Program-made: the position numbers and the translations under genes
Notes under the pieces: generated by a model
What the model was told of the DNA's origin: nothing
Database searches by the model: none
What the model saw: the letters and a program-made list of their open reading frames with translations, nothing else
Source of the DNA: Myxococcales bacterium
Lineage (GTDB): Bacteria; Myxococcota_A; Polyangia; Polyangiales; Polyangiaceae
DNA length: 64,000 bases
NCBI GenBank assembly: GCA_016794345.1
Contig: JAEUKE010000087.1
Location: 1-64,000 of the forward strand
Direction of reading: 5' to 3'
Shown here: one piece after another, positions 17,829 to 26,328 of the stretch
How positions within the stretch are numbered: the stretch's first letter is position 1
Layout: each line of letters begins with the position of its first letter

Positions 17829-19655
17829 TCAAAGGCCGAAAGCGTAGCCGACCGAGAGCGTCGGCGTGAAGAGCGCGAACGCGCGAAACGTCTCCTCTCC
17901 TTCGATGGCGTCGCTCCCCGGGGCGCACTCGACGCTGCTCGAAGCGCACGCTTCCGGGTGGCTCGGGTAAACCTGGCCGATGGCGCCCGCGCCCCCTTGG
18001 AGCGTGAAGACGTGGGCTGCGAGCCCGAGGCCAGTCGTGAAGCCGCCGAAGCGCAGACCGACATCGGCCTCCGGCGCGACGAAAAGATCCGGCGCGCTCG
18101 TGGACTCTCCCGCGCGCTCGACGATCACCGGGACGGTTCGGCCTCCGGAGGTCACCGTGCCCGTCACGTCGTCCCACGTCCGGGTGAACAGGGCGCCCAC
18201 GAGCAAGTGGAAGCGGAGCTCCAGCGGCCCGGCCAGCGGCGCGCGGTAGCCGAGGCCGAGGGCAGCGAACGGTCCGGTGAACACGAGCCCGTCCGTGACC
18301 TCGTAGTGGGCGGCAGTGGACTGACCGAACGTGGTGTCCCAGCTCCGGTCGAGATCCTTTGTCGCGTGGGCGTACCCGCCAGCGGCCTCGAGGGAGAGAC
18401 GGAAGGGGAACTCGTAACCGAAGCGCGCGCCAGCGAGCGGCCCCCAAGCGATTGATTGGTTCGCGCACGAGAGGGTCGGTCGACCGGCTCGTGGGTTGTC
18501 GCAGCTGCGCTCGGCGCCGCTCCCCAGCGTGTTCGACAGCGCGACGCCGCCGAACGCGTCCAGCCAGACGCTGCCTGCGCTCTGGGCTCGTTTGCCCCAC
18601 CGCGGGTGTGACTCGTCGATCGCGAGCTTCAGCGGCTTCGTCGGCTGCATGGCCGGACGGACCTCGAGGCTCTGCTCCAGCACGAAGTAGCCCTCGTCGG
18701 CCGCGCGCACGGTGTGGACACCGATCGGGAGCCTGCCGCGCCACCGTCCGAGCCCGACGAAGACGTCGTCGAGGACGAGGCGAGCGGTCTCGGGAACGAT
18801 GGTGAGCGTGAGCTCCGGTCCGAGCGAGACGAGGGTCGGCGACGCCAGCGCGGTCTGCCCCTTCACGATGGTGATCGGCGCCGGAGCCGTCCCGAGATCG
18901 CCCTTCACGAGCCAGAAGGTGTGCTCGCCCGGCGCGAGCGAGCCTTGCCACGGCACCGTCCCGAGCGGAGCACCGTCGACGTAGAGCTGCGCGCCCTCGA
19001 GCCCCTCGCCCTCGACGCGGAGCTTGCCCGCGAGACGCAGAGGCTCGAGCTTCGCGCGGACGCGCGCCGTCTGCCCGGCGACGATCTCGACCTCGGCCTC
19101 GAACGAAACGAAGCCGTCCTTCTGGACGATGACCTCGTGTTTGCCCGGCAGCACGCGCAGCGGAGCCACGAGGGGGAGCTGCCCGCGAGGACGCCCGTCC
19201 ACCACGACACGACCGTCGGTGTCGGCGCTCACGTCGAGATCGCCCACGAGGGCGCGGAGCCGCTTCGTCTCCGGGCCGATCGTCGCGCGGTCCTCATCGG
19301 TCAGCCGTTCGCGCAGCTTCGTCAGGAGCTCCTCGTACATCTCGAGCGCCTCGTCCGCGCGCCCCATCTGCGCGAGGCAGACCGCGGCGTTCAGCGTGTT
19401 GGCGACGGACGGAACCAGCGAGCGCGACTCGAGGAAATACTTGAGCGCGCCCTGACAGTCCCCTGCTCGTCGGAGCTCGTTGCCCTGGAAGAAGAGCTGC
19501 TTGGCCTTCTCGAGCGCCTCGGGGCTGGGTCCGTCGGAGGATGGCTCGGCCGGCGGGGTCGGACCGCCTTCGGGCGGCGGCGCTGGCTGTGCCGCGACGG
19601 CGCCCGGGATCGACCAGAACGCAGCCGAGAGGAGCAGGACCTTGTCGAGACGCAC
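17829..19655 (-). CDS. TPR/PEGA-domain exported protein with beta-rich C-terminus
   Basis: A 608-residue exported protein. The signal peptide ends at GAVAAQP, followed by a Pro-rich linker. Residues ~48-140 are TPR-like (AKQLFFQGNELRRAGDC, ANTLNAAVCLAQMGRADEAL). Three PEGA-like beta modules follow: VVVDGRPRGQLPL with LPGKHEVIV (about 148-210), VDGAPLGTVPW (about 213-278) and VLDDVFVGLGRWRGRLPIGVHTV (about 280-340). The C-terminal ~240 residues have alternating beta strands ending in LSVGYAFGL, which suits an outer-membrane barrel-like domain. PEGA modules are common beside Ser/Thr kinases in myxobacteria, and this gene directly precedes the tandem kinase; it may be its envelope partner or sensor. 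Confidence 0.82.
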   Translation of the reverse strand: MRLDKVLLLSAAFWSIPGAVAAQPAPPPEGGPTPPAEPSSDGPSPEALEKAKQLFFQGNELRRAGDCQGALKYFLESRSLVPSVANTLNAAVCLAQMGRADEALEMYEELLTKLRERLTDEDRATIGPETKRLRALVGDLDVSADTDGRVVVDGRPRGQLPLVAPLRVLPGKHEVIVQKDGFVSFEAEVEIVAGQTARVRAKLEPLRLAGKLRVEGEGLEGAQLYVDGAPLGTVPWQGSLAPGEHTFWLVKGDLGTAPAPITIVKGQTALASPTLVSLGPELTLTIVPETARLVLDDVFVGLGRWRGRLPIGVHTVRAADEGYFVLEQSLEVRPAMQPTKPLKLAIDESHPRWGKRAQSAGSVWLDAFGGVALSNTLGSGAERSCDNPRAGRPTLSCANQSIAWGPLAGARFGYEFPFRLSLEAAGGYAHATKDLDRSWDTTFGQSTAAHYEVTDGLVFTGPFAALGLGYRAPLAGPLELRFHLLVGALFTRTWDDVTGTVTSGGRTVPVIVERAGESTSAPDLFVAPEADVGLRFGGFTTGLGLAAHVFTLQGGAGAIGQVYPSHPEACASSSVECAPGSDAIEGEETFRAFALFTPTLSVGYAFGL

Positions 19656-19716
19656 GAAGGGGTCAGCCTACATCGTGCGCTGCCGCCGGGCACGAGGGAT
19701 AGGCTCGGGCGCCGGG

Positions 19717-20418
19717 TCAAACCCGGTCGCTGATCCGCTTCCCGATCGCCCGCAGCTTGCCCGCGTCCGCCGCGCGGAAGCTCCGCTCGCTTCGACCGAG
19801 CTCGAGCATCGCCACGACGTTGGCGCCGGCCAAGATCGGCACCATCGCGACGCCGCGGACTTCCGCCGCGCGCCCGCCGAGGCGCGACGCTGCGACTCGG
19901 AACGCATGGTGCGCGTCCACGTCACCGACCGCCATCGCGTGGGCCCGCGCAACGTGCGAGAGGATGTCGGCCTCGAGGAGCGGGCAGCCGACGCGGCCGC
20001 GCGCGCCCGGCCCGAACGCGTGACGCGTCACCGCGCGCCCGTTCGGATCGAACACGTGGACGAACCCGAGCTCCGCGCTCAGCTCCAGCGCCGCCGCGCG
20101 CAGCCCCGCCTCGAGCGTCTCCTCGCCCGACGAGATCGCCAGGAGCGCCTGCGAGGAGTCGAGCGCGAGGTTCCTCGGGCGGTGCCGACGGAAGAGGGAG
20201 TCTCGTACGGCGCGGACCTCACGGATCCGATCGAGCGCGCGCCACTTGGCGGACATCGACGGGCGGGCCCCGCAGGTTTCCGGGACGCGCCCGGCCTTCA
20301 CCCCGTCGACCAGCACCGTCGTGGAGAGCGGGCCCACCACGCGCCGTCCGTCCGTGAGCATCCAGAGCGGAGGCGGGGTGACCCGCCGCGGGCCAAAGGA
20401 CCAGGTGGCGACGTCCAT
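19717..20418 (-). CDS. GAF-domain protein
   Basis: A 233-residue protein whose last ~150 residues look like a GAF sensor domain: LLAISSGEETLEAGLRAAAL, then LGFVHVFDPNG and the final strands MVPILAGANVVAMLELGRSE. The N-terminal part (TWSFGPRRVTPPPLWMLTDG to TTVLVDGVKAGRVP) resembles a short GYF-like or DUF4339-like display domain, but that is uncertain. GAF domains bind small ligands or mediate dimerisation; no output domain is attached, so it may act in trans. No signal peptide or membrane helix. It lies 61 bases upstream of the PEGA/TPR gene on the same strand, so it could belong to that kinase unit. Confidence 0.7.
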   Translation of the reverse strand: MDVATWSFGPRRVTPPPLWMLTDGRRVVGPLSTTVLVDGVKAGRVPETCGARPSMSAKWRALDRIREVRAVRDSLFRRHRPRNLALDSSQALLAISSGEETLEAGLRAAALELSAELGFVHVFDPNGRAVTRHAFGPGARGRVGCPLLEADILSHVARAHAMAVGDVDAHHAFRVAASRLGGRAAEVRGVAMVPILAGANVVAMLELGRSERSFRAADAGKLRAIGKRISDRV

Positions 20419-20462
20419 CCGCGAATTGTGCTCAGCGCCCGATCTGGAGGGCCAACAAACGC

Positions 20463-20480
20463 GGCGGCTGGGGCGCCGCC
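20463..20480 (-). terminator. GC hairpin after the SDR gene
   Basis: GGCGGC and GCCGCC form a 6-base stem around a 6-base loop just after the stop of the minus-strand SDR gene. On that strand it is followed by GCGTTTGTTGG, which is only weakly T-rich. It may stop reading into the GAF gene. Confidence 0.35.
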
Positions 20481-20484
20481 AGGC

Positions 20485-21417
20485 TCACGCGAGCCGAGCG
20501 ACGATCTCTTCCGTCACGGTCCACAGCCGATCGCCAAGCGCTTCGTCGCGCGAATAGCGGGACGAACGCGCGACGTTGCAGTCGGCGAAGTACTCACCCG
20601 TGACCACGTCGAGCGACGGGTGGACCGACACGTAACACTGGGTGGCCGCGCCCTGGGGGATGGTCTTGAGCGCGATGGCCTCGGCGACCGGTGCGATCGC
20701 GCGCATGACCGGGCTCATGTGGCGGCCAAGGTTGGTGTTGATGACGCCGGGGTGGACGGCGTTGGCCGTCTTCTTCGTGCCGGCGAGCCGGCGGGCGAGC
20801 GAACGCGCGAAGAGCAGGTTCGCGAGCTTGGACTGGCCGTACGCGCGGTTCGGTGAGTAGTCGCGCGAGAAGCTCAGGTCCTCGAGCTGGATGCCGCCGG
20901 GCGGTGCCCACATGTGCGCGCCGCTCGACAGCATGACCACGCGTCCGCGCTCCGTGAGCTGGTCGATCAGGCCGGTCACGAGGATGAAGTGCCCGATGTG
21001 ATTGGTCAGGAACTGCAGCTCCTGCCCATGGACGATGGTGCGCTCGGGCAAGGCCATGATCCCTGCGTTGCAGAGGAGCACGTCGAGCTCGATGCCCTTG
21101 TCCTTCACCTCTTTCACGCAAGCGCGCACGCTCGCCGGCTCGGAGAGCTCACACGCGACGGGGATCGCCGCCTCACCGAAGGCCCGGCACGCCTCCGCCG
21201 CCTTGTCGCGTGTCCTCGCGGCGCCGACGATGCGCGCCCCGCGCTTCGCGAGCACGCGGGCGCTCTCGAGGCCGAGCCCGGAGTTGATCCCGGTGATGAG
21301 GACGGTCTTGCCCGAGAGGTCGAGCCCTTCGGTCACCTCTTCCGCGGTCGAGGCGTAGCCGAAACCGCTCGGACCGCGCTTGCCTTTGATGAGTGCGAGG
21401 AGCGACACGGCCCACAT
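20485..21417 (-). CDS. short-chain dehydrogenase/reductase (retinol-dehydrogenase-like)
   Basis: A 310-residue NAD(P)-dependent oxidoreductase of the SDR superfamily. The nucleotide-binding motif TGINSGLG is at about residues 43-50, the NAG motif lies in LLCNAGIMALPE, and the active site is YGQSKLA with catalytic Tyr and Lys; the upstream Ser is in VMLSSGAHMWAPP. The overall pattern (NHIGHFILVTGL, TANAVHPGVINTNLGRHM) is that of the retinol dehydrogenase/WW-oxidoreductase-like group. Substrate unknown. The start at 21417 gives a short hydrophobic lead; the open frame continues far upstream without homology. It is divergent from the FGE-like lipoprotein gene. Confidence 0.85.
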   Translation of the reverse strand: MWAVSLLALIKGKRGPSGFGYASTAEEVTEGLDLSGKTVLITGINSGLGLESARVLAKRGARIVGAARTRDKAAEACRAFGEAAIPVACELSEPASVRACVKEVKDKGIELDVLLCNAGIMALPERTIVHGQELQFLTNHIGHFILVTGLIDQLTERGRVVMLSSGAHMWAPPGGIQLEDLSFSRDYSPNRAYGQSKLANLLFARSLARRLAGTKKTANAVHPGVINTNLGRHMSPVMRAIAPVAEAIALKTIPQGAATQCYVSVHPSLDVVTGEYFADCNVARSSRYSRDEALGDRLWTVTEEIVARLA

Positions 21418-21505
21418 GGTGCCTCGGGAGCCGCGGGCTACCAAGTGAAGAAATGTTGCTCGCCCGCGGAGCGCCCGTTCGCTTCGCGTGTTGTAAGCTC
21501 CTCGG

Positions 21506-22483
21506 GTGTCATTTTCCGTGCGGTGGGCGCTGCCCGTCACACTGACGGTTTTGTTCTCTTGCGGCGCGAAGGAGGTCGCGTTCGAGGCGCCGCCCGCCGT
21601 CGTCGTCGAGAGCTCGCGGCCCGCGCCTGACGCGGAGCCCGGAGCGTCTCCGGCTGCCCATGCCGACCCCGCGCCCGGCGAGCCCGGCGCCTGCCCGGCC
21701 GACATGAAGCTCGTCGACACGAACCATTGCACCGAGGTGCAGCGGACCTGTCTGCGCGACGAGTACACGAAGTCGAACAAGATCACGATCTGCCATCAGT
21801 TCGCCGAGAAGCCTCCGCGCTGCATCGGCACCGAGCGGCGCGAGCGCTTCTGCATCGACGAATACGAGTACCCGAACAAGAAGGGGGCGCGCGCGCCCGT
21901 CATGGTCGACTTCCACGACGCGGCAGCCCTCTGCGCGGCCGAAGGCAAGCGCCTCTGCTGGGAGAGCGAATGGACGGCCGCCTGCGAAGGGCCGGAGAAG
22001 CTCCCTTTCCCCTACGGGTACTCGCGGAGCCCCGAGGCGTGCAACATCGAGAACCCCTGGATCAAGCCGAGCCTGACCAAGCTCTATGATCCGAGCCCGG
22101 CCGTCGCGGGCGCCGAGCTGACGAGGCTCGACCAGGGAGTGGCGTCCGGCTCGAAGCCGGGATGCGTGAGCGGCTTCGGCGTCCGCGATCAGACCGGCAA
22201 CGTCGACGAGTGGGTCCTCTTGGAGCGAAAACGCGGCAAGGGCGGGTGGGCCGGGTTGAAGGGCGGCGCGTGGGGCCATGTGCGCAACGCGTGCCGTCCC
22301 GTCACGACCAGCCACGCCGCCGAGTTCACCTATTACTTCGTCTCGTTCCGCTGCTGCGCCGACGCGGCGCCGCCGGAGCCCGGCGGGGCGCCGATCTGGA
22401 AGCCGCCGCCGCTGCCCGCCCCGAAGAAAGACGCGACGAACGCCAATCGCGGATGGACGCCGGGCCGCGCCGGGTCGGATTGA
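21506..22483 (+). CDS. FGE/SUMF1-like lipoprotein
   Basis: A 325-residue predicted lipoprotein (lipobox TVLFSC from a GTG start) with a formylglycine-generating-enzyme-like domain. Family features seen are CIDEYEYPNKKG, the AAALCAAEGKRLCWESEW segment, VRDQTGNVDEWV and LKGGAWGHVRNACRP, with SFRCCAD near the end. Ten or more Cys residues suggest disulfides and an extracytoplasmic place. True FGE activates sulfatases, but many bacterial members only use the fold for binding, and no sulfatase lies nearby. The SD sequence is weak. Two more FGE-like lipoproteins are at 58.5-60.3 kb. Confidence 0.78.
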   Translation: MSFSVRWALPVTLTVLFSCGAKEVAFEAPPAVVVESSRPAPDAEPGASPAAHADPAPGEPGACPADMKLVDTNHCTEVQRTCLRDEYTKSNKITICHQFAEKPPRCIGTERRERFCIDEYEYPNKKGARAPVMVDFHDAAALCAAEGKRLCWESEWTAACEGPEKLPFPYGYSRSPEACNIENPWIKPSLTKLYDPSPAVAGAELTRLDQGVASGSKPGCVSGFGVRDQTGNVDEWVLLERKRGKGGWAGLKGGAWGHVRNACRPVTTSHAAEFTYYFVSFRCCADAAPPEPGGAPIWKPPPLPAPKKDATNANRGWTPGRAGSD

Positions 22484-22528
22484 GCAGGCTCACCTTCAGA
22501 TCGGCAGCCGCGTGCCGTTCGTACCGCC

Positions 22529-23488
22529 ATGGTCGCAAGCCATCAGGCGGGTTTCATGCGTGGGTCGTCGCCGGGGACCGGCGTCGCCGAGTCGCTCCTC
22601 GAGGCGCTCTGGTTCGGGGAGGACGACGAGGAGAAGCCCCGCGATCAGGCGGCTCGCGGCCTCGCGCTCGAGATCGCACGCATCCAGGCGCTGCGCCCGT
22701 TCCCGGCGGCCGCCCAGAAGCTCCTCCGCCTCCTCTCCGACCCGGGCTTCGAGCGCAAGGAAGTGAACGCGGTCATCGAACACGACCCGTCTCTGGCCGC
22801 GCGGACGCTCGCGGTCGCGAACTCGCCGCTCTTCCGCTCGCGGCTCCAGTGCCGAACCATCGACGAAGCCACGCGCCGCCTCGGCTCCAAGAACCTGCGC
22901 GACGTGGCCGTGGGCGTCGCCGCGATGTCGATGTTCCGCGAGGCGCCCGGCGTGGGCACCCGCATCCGTGACCACTCCGTCGGGGTGGCGGCCGTGGTGC
23001 GCATGCTGGCCGAGCTGGTGATCCCCGCCGAGGCCTCCCCGCTCTTCTTGACCGGGCTGCTCCACGACGTCGGGCAGCTCCTCCTGCTGCAGACCGAGGA
23101 GCTCCGCTACGACGACGACGAGACCTTCGATGACAGTACCGTTTTGAAGGAGCGCGAGGCCCTCGGCTACGACCACGCGGTCCTCGGCGGCCTCGTGATG
23201 AACCTGTGGCGCATCCCCGACCCGGCCGCCAAGATCGTCGGCTGGCACCACCAGCACGCCCACGCCCTCGCCGAGGGCGGCCAGGTCGCGCTGATGGTGG
23301 CCCTGCTCCGGGCGGCCGATCGCATCGAGCCGCTCTTGGCCGCGCGCCGCGAGCTCGACGAAGAGCTGGTGCGCCAGCTCGGGCAAGACGCCGCCTGGTC
23401 CTACGCCGAGCTGAGCCTGGGCGACCTGAGACAGCTCTGGCCCGTCATGGTCGACGCGCGCGCCGAGATGCTCTCCGCGCTCACGTGA
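22529..23488 (+). CDS. HDOD-domain protein
   Basis: A 319-residue cytoplasmic protein with an HDOD domain (a degenerate HD hydrolase-related domain found in bacterial signalling) over about residues 45-245. Signature parts are LPFPAAAQKLL-like FPAAAQKLLRLLSDP, DPSLAARTLAVANSPLF, TIDEATRRLGSKNLRDVAVGV and the HDVGQLLLLQ segment; AVLGGLVMNLWRIP and IVGWHHQHAHA close the domain. HDOD proteins usually act in regulation and motility rather than as enzymes, although an HD pair (LLHDVG) is retained here. It follows the FGE-like gene by 45 bases on the same strand. The true start may be a later in-frame ATG at residue 10. Confidence 0.85.
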   Translation: MVASHQAGFMRGSSPGTGVAESLLEALWFGEDDEEKPRDQAARGLALEIARIQALRPFPAAAQKLLRLLSDPGFERKEVNAVIEHDPSLAARTLAVANSPLFRSRLQCRTIDEATRRLGSKNLRDVAVGVAAMSMFREAPGVGTRIRDHSVGVAAVVRMLAELVIPAEASPLFLTGLLHDVGQLLLLQTEELRYDDDETFDDSTVLKEREALGYDHAVLGGLVMNLWRIPDPAAKIVGWHHQHAHALAEGGQVALMVALLRAADRIEPLLAARRELDEELVRQLGQDAAWSYAELSLGDLRQLWPVMVDARAEMLSALT

Positions 23489-23590
23489 GCCGATAGGTAG
23501 GATAACCACCCCGTTACTTTCGGGCGTCGCCGCGCGCCGCTTGATCGTTGGTGTAGGCTCGAACGAGGCCTCAACCGGCGGAGCGGCTTC

Positions 23591-25594
23591 ATGAGATTTC
23601 GTGCTCTCTTTCTCTTCCTCGCGCTCCTCGTCGCGACTGCGCTCGGCGTCAGCTGCAGCGCCAGCTCGGGTGACGAGAGCGGCACCGGTGCATCCTCGTC
23701 GACCGGCGGCAACAACAGCGGAACCGGGTCGGAGACGACAGGTACGGGGTTCAACACGGGAGGGGGCAACAACGGCCAGATGCTCGTCATCGAGCCGGCG
23801 ACGTTCGATCTGACCGTTCAAGACGGCGCGATCGTGACACAACCGCTGGTCGCCAAGCTGAACGGCCAGGACGTCACGGCCCAGGTGCAGTGGGCCTTCG
23901 AGAAGCCGCTCGTCGGCGACGTGGTCGGCGGGGTCTTCACCCCGTCGGGCTCGGCGGGCGGATCGGGCGTCGTGACGGCGACGCTCGGCAACACACAAGG
24001 TCAGGCGATCGCAAACGTCTACGTCAAAAAGACGCTGGGCGTGGCCAACGTCACCCCCGACCAGAAGACCTCGCTGGACAACCCGATGGGTGGCGCCGAC
24101 CCGTCGATGCAGATGCTCTACCCCTACGACCAGACGGTCTTCCCGCTCGACGTGCTCGCGCCGGAGATCATGTGGAACGGCGGGCAGGGCGCGGACGTGT
24201 ACAAGCTGACCATCGTCGAGAAGTACTACGAGTACACCGAGTACTTCGCCTCCGCGCCGCCGAGCCGCCACCTCATCGCGGAGGACGACTGGAAGGCGAT
24301 CGCCGAGTCGGGCAGCGGCGCGCAGAGCGACCCGGTGACCGTCAACGTCACCCGCTGGAGCGGCGGCACCGCCTATTCACCGAACACGCGGACCTGGCGC
24401 ATCGCCCAGGGACGACTGAAGGGCGTCGTCTACTACTGGGAGCTGCCGGACGCCTGCCCGAGCGGCAACGGCAACGGCCGCATCTTGCGGGTCAAGCCGA
24501 GCTCGCCCACGCCGGAGGAGTTCTATCAGCCTGGTGGTTGCTGGGGCTGCCACACGGTGAGCCGCGACGGCGGGAAGATGATGGCGACGCTCGACTCGGG
24601 CAGCCCGTTCCCGCAGGTCACGATCGACCTCACGACCGATCCTGCGACGCCCGGATCGATCACCGCGGGCTCCGGCCTCGGCGGCACGTTCAGCGCGTAC
24701 AACCACGACGGGACGAAGGTCCTCGTCAGCAACGACGGCGCCGGTATCGATCAGCTGCGTATCGCCGACACCGTCACCGGGCAGATCCTCAACGGCAACG
24801 CCCTCGGCGACAACTGCGCCGAGCCCGCGTGGTCTCCGGACGGCAAACACATCGCAGCGATCTGCGGCGTGAGCTCGGGCGGCTGGGCGTTCGACTCGAG
24901 CATCGGCAACCTGACCTTGGCCGACGTGGGGCCCGACGGCTTCAGCATCTCCAACCAGCAGGCCATCGTGCCTCAGGGCTCACCTGGGCGCCCCGCCTAC
25001 CCGAGCTTCACGCCCGGCTCGGAGTGGATCGCGTTCGGAAGGCCGACGGCGGGCTCTCGCTCGACCGGTCAAGGCACCCTCTGGCTGACCAACCTCGCCG
25101 GGACCGAGGTGAAGCAGCTCACGAACCTCGGCAGCGACAACAGCGGCCTCGACAACCGGAGCTTCAACCCGGTCTTCGCGCCACTCCGCGCGGGCGGCTA
25201 CTACTGGCTCGTCTTCATCTCACGACGCGACTACGGCAACCGGCTCGTCGGCTCGAATCGCCAGCAGCTCTGGGTCGGCGCCATCACCGATCCGCCGACG
25301 GACGCCGACCCGTCCCAGAAGGCTTTCTACCTGCGCGGCCAGGAGGACTGCGGCAAGAGCGAGAACGCGTACTTCGCGCTCGAACCCTGCAAGCAGATCG
25401 GCGACTCGTGCACCTCCGGCGTGGACTGCTGCGAGGGCACCTGCGTCAAGGACCCGAACACGATGGAATACGTCTGCGGTGTGCCGGGCGACTGCGCGGC
25501 CGACGGCAACGCGTGCACGACGGACGGGGACTGCTGCGACGCGCCGCTCTCGACCTGCGTCGACGGCTTCTGCCAGAAGCCGCCTCCGCAGTGA
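23591..25594 (+). CDS. TolB-like beta-propeller lipoprotein with CXXCH and Cys-rich tail
   Basis: A 667-residue predicted lipoprotein (LGVSCSAS lipobox, then a Ser/Gly/Thr linker). After an Ig-like region (about 60-150), the centre has TolB/PD40-type propeller strands: SAYNHDGTKVLVSNDG, EPAWSPDGKHIAAICG and TPGSEWIAFGRP. One CWGCH motif at residues 317-321 has the form of a c-type haem site, in the short sequence GGCWGCHTVSRDG. The last ~65 residues are Cys-rich (CTSGVDCCEGTC, CTTDGDCCDAPLSTC), similar to surface proteins of this lineage. It is probably surface-exposed; no enzyme is recognised. Tail-to-tail with the next gene with a 12-base gap. Confidence 0.75.
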   Translation: MRFRALFLFLALLVATALGVSCSASSGDESGTGASSSTGGNNSGTGSETTGTGFNTGGGNNGQMLVIEPATFDLTVQDGAIVTQPLVAKLNGQDVTAQVQWAFEKPLVGDVVGGVFTPSGSAGGSGVVTATLGNTQGQAIANVYVKKTLGVANVTPDQKTSLDNPMGGADPSMQMLYPYDQTVFPLDVLAPEIMWNGGQGADVYKLTIVEKYYEYTEYFASAPPSRHLIAEDDWKAIAESGSGAQSDPVTVNVTRWSGGTAYSPNTRTWRIAQGRLKGVVYYWELPDACPSGNGNGRILRVKPSSPTPEEFYQPGGCWGCHTVSRDGGKMMATLDSGSPFPQVTIDLTTDPATPGSITAGSGLGGTFSAYNHDGTKVLVSNDGAGIDQLRIADTVTGQILNGNALGDNCAEPAWSPDGKHIAAICGVSSGGWAFDSSIGNLTLADVGPDGFSISNQQAIVPQGSPGRPAYPSFTPGSEWIAFGRPTAGSRSTGQGTLWLTNLAGTEVKQLTNLGSDNSGLDNRSFNPVFAPLRAGGYYWLVFISRRDYGNRLVGSNRQQLWVGAITDPPTDADPSQKAFYLRGQEDCGKSENAYFALEPCKQIGDSCTSGVDCCEGTCVKDPNTMEYVCGVPGDCAADGNACTTDGDCCDAPLSTCVDGFCQKPPPQ

Positions 25595-25606
25595 GGCAGT
25601 AGCGCG

Positions 25607-26206
25607 TCAGTTCTGTCCTTTGGGGGGCGCCGTGACGGGAATGAAGGTCCCGCTCGACGCCCTCTCTTTTCCTTTGGGCACGTCGTTCGGGTACACGACC
25701 ACCTTGGCCTGGCCGACCGTCTGACCGCGATCGGCGACCCACTCCATTCGCTCCGCGACCCAGGCCTTCACCGCTTCGATGGCCTCGGCCGTGATGGGTC
25801 GATCGTCGAACTTGTCGGTCTTGAGGAGCTCCTCACGATCGTAGCGGTACTCGAGCTCCATGGGCCGGTTCGGGTCGGCCCCCTTCGCCGCGTCGCGCTG
25901 CGCCTTCTCCGACGCCTCCGCCTCCTTGCGCCGCTCCTCCGCACGCTTGGCCTTCGCTTCGGCCTCGGCGGCGTCCAGACGGTTCATGCTCGCGCGCTCC
26001 TCGTCGTCGAGAGGACGCATCGCGGCGCGCATCCGGTCGTTGTCCTCCCGCGTGAGCCCCTCGAAGACCACGCCGAGGCATTCGTTGAACCGAGGTCGGT
26101 CGGCGAGCCAGGTCGTCGCGGCGTCCACGTCGGGGAACTCTCGCGTGAACCCGTCGCCCGTCTGGAGGTCGCGGAGCCGGAGCATGACTTTCGACATACC
26201 GGGCAT
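25607..26206 (-). CDS. hypothetical protein with charged coiled coil
   Basis: A 199-residue protein I do not recognise. Residues 8-75 look like a small alpha/beta domain (VMLRLRDLQTGDGFTREFPD, ATTWLADRPRF). Residues ~78-110 are an Ala/Glu/Lys/Arg coiled coil (LDAAEAEAKAKRAEERRKEA). The last part includes MELEYRYDREELLK and KVVVYPNDVPKGK. There is no signal peptide or membrane helix, so it should be cytoplasmic. The start could instead be MSKVML at 26197. Divergent from the 90-residue-repeat lipoprotein gene. Codon pattern and length support a real gene. Confidence 0.6.
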   Translation of the reverse strand: MPGMSKVMLRLRDLQTGDGFTREFPDVDAATTWLADRPRFNECLGVVFEGLTREDNDRMRAAMRPLDDEERASMNRLDAAEAEAKAKRAEERRKEAEASEKAQRDAAKGADPNRPMELEYRYDREELLKTDKFDDRPITAEAIEAVKAWVAERMEWVADRGQTVGQAKVVVYPNDVPKGKERASSGTFIPVTAPPKGQN

Positions 26207-26303
26207 GCTACCCGCCGGCCGAGAGCTCTGCCTAGGATCGACCCGGTAGGAGGATATCCAACGATGTCCAGCAAGATCCGGGACGCGGGAGCGTAGGAAG
26301 CCG

Positions 26304-26318
26304 CCGAAGCTCCTTCGG
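26304..26318 (+). promoter_or_regulatory. small hairpin overlapping the ribosome site
   Basis: CCGAAG and CTTCGG form a 6-base stem with a 3-base loop. Its 3' arm overlaps the GGAGG ribosome site (26317-26321) of the repeat lipoprotein, whose ATG is at 26329. It could limit translation initiation; this is inference from position only. Confidence 0.3.
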
Positions 26319-26328
26319 AGGTTTTCTC

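Noticed and set aside
22496..24271. Long minus-strand open frame crossing the HDOD and TolB-like genes
   Set aside because: Low-complexity charged sequence spanning two clear plus-strand genes; no homology features.
24539..24553. Calling the TolB-like lipoprotein a cytochrome c
   Set aside because: Only one CXXCH in a Cys-rich exported protein and no recognisable cytochrome domain around it; kept as a finding only.
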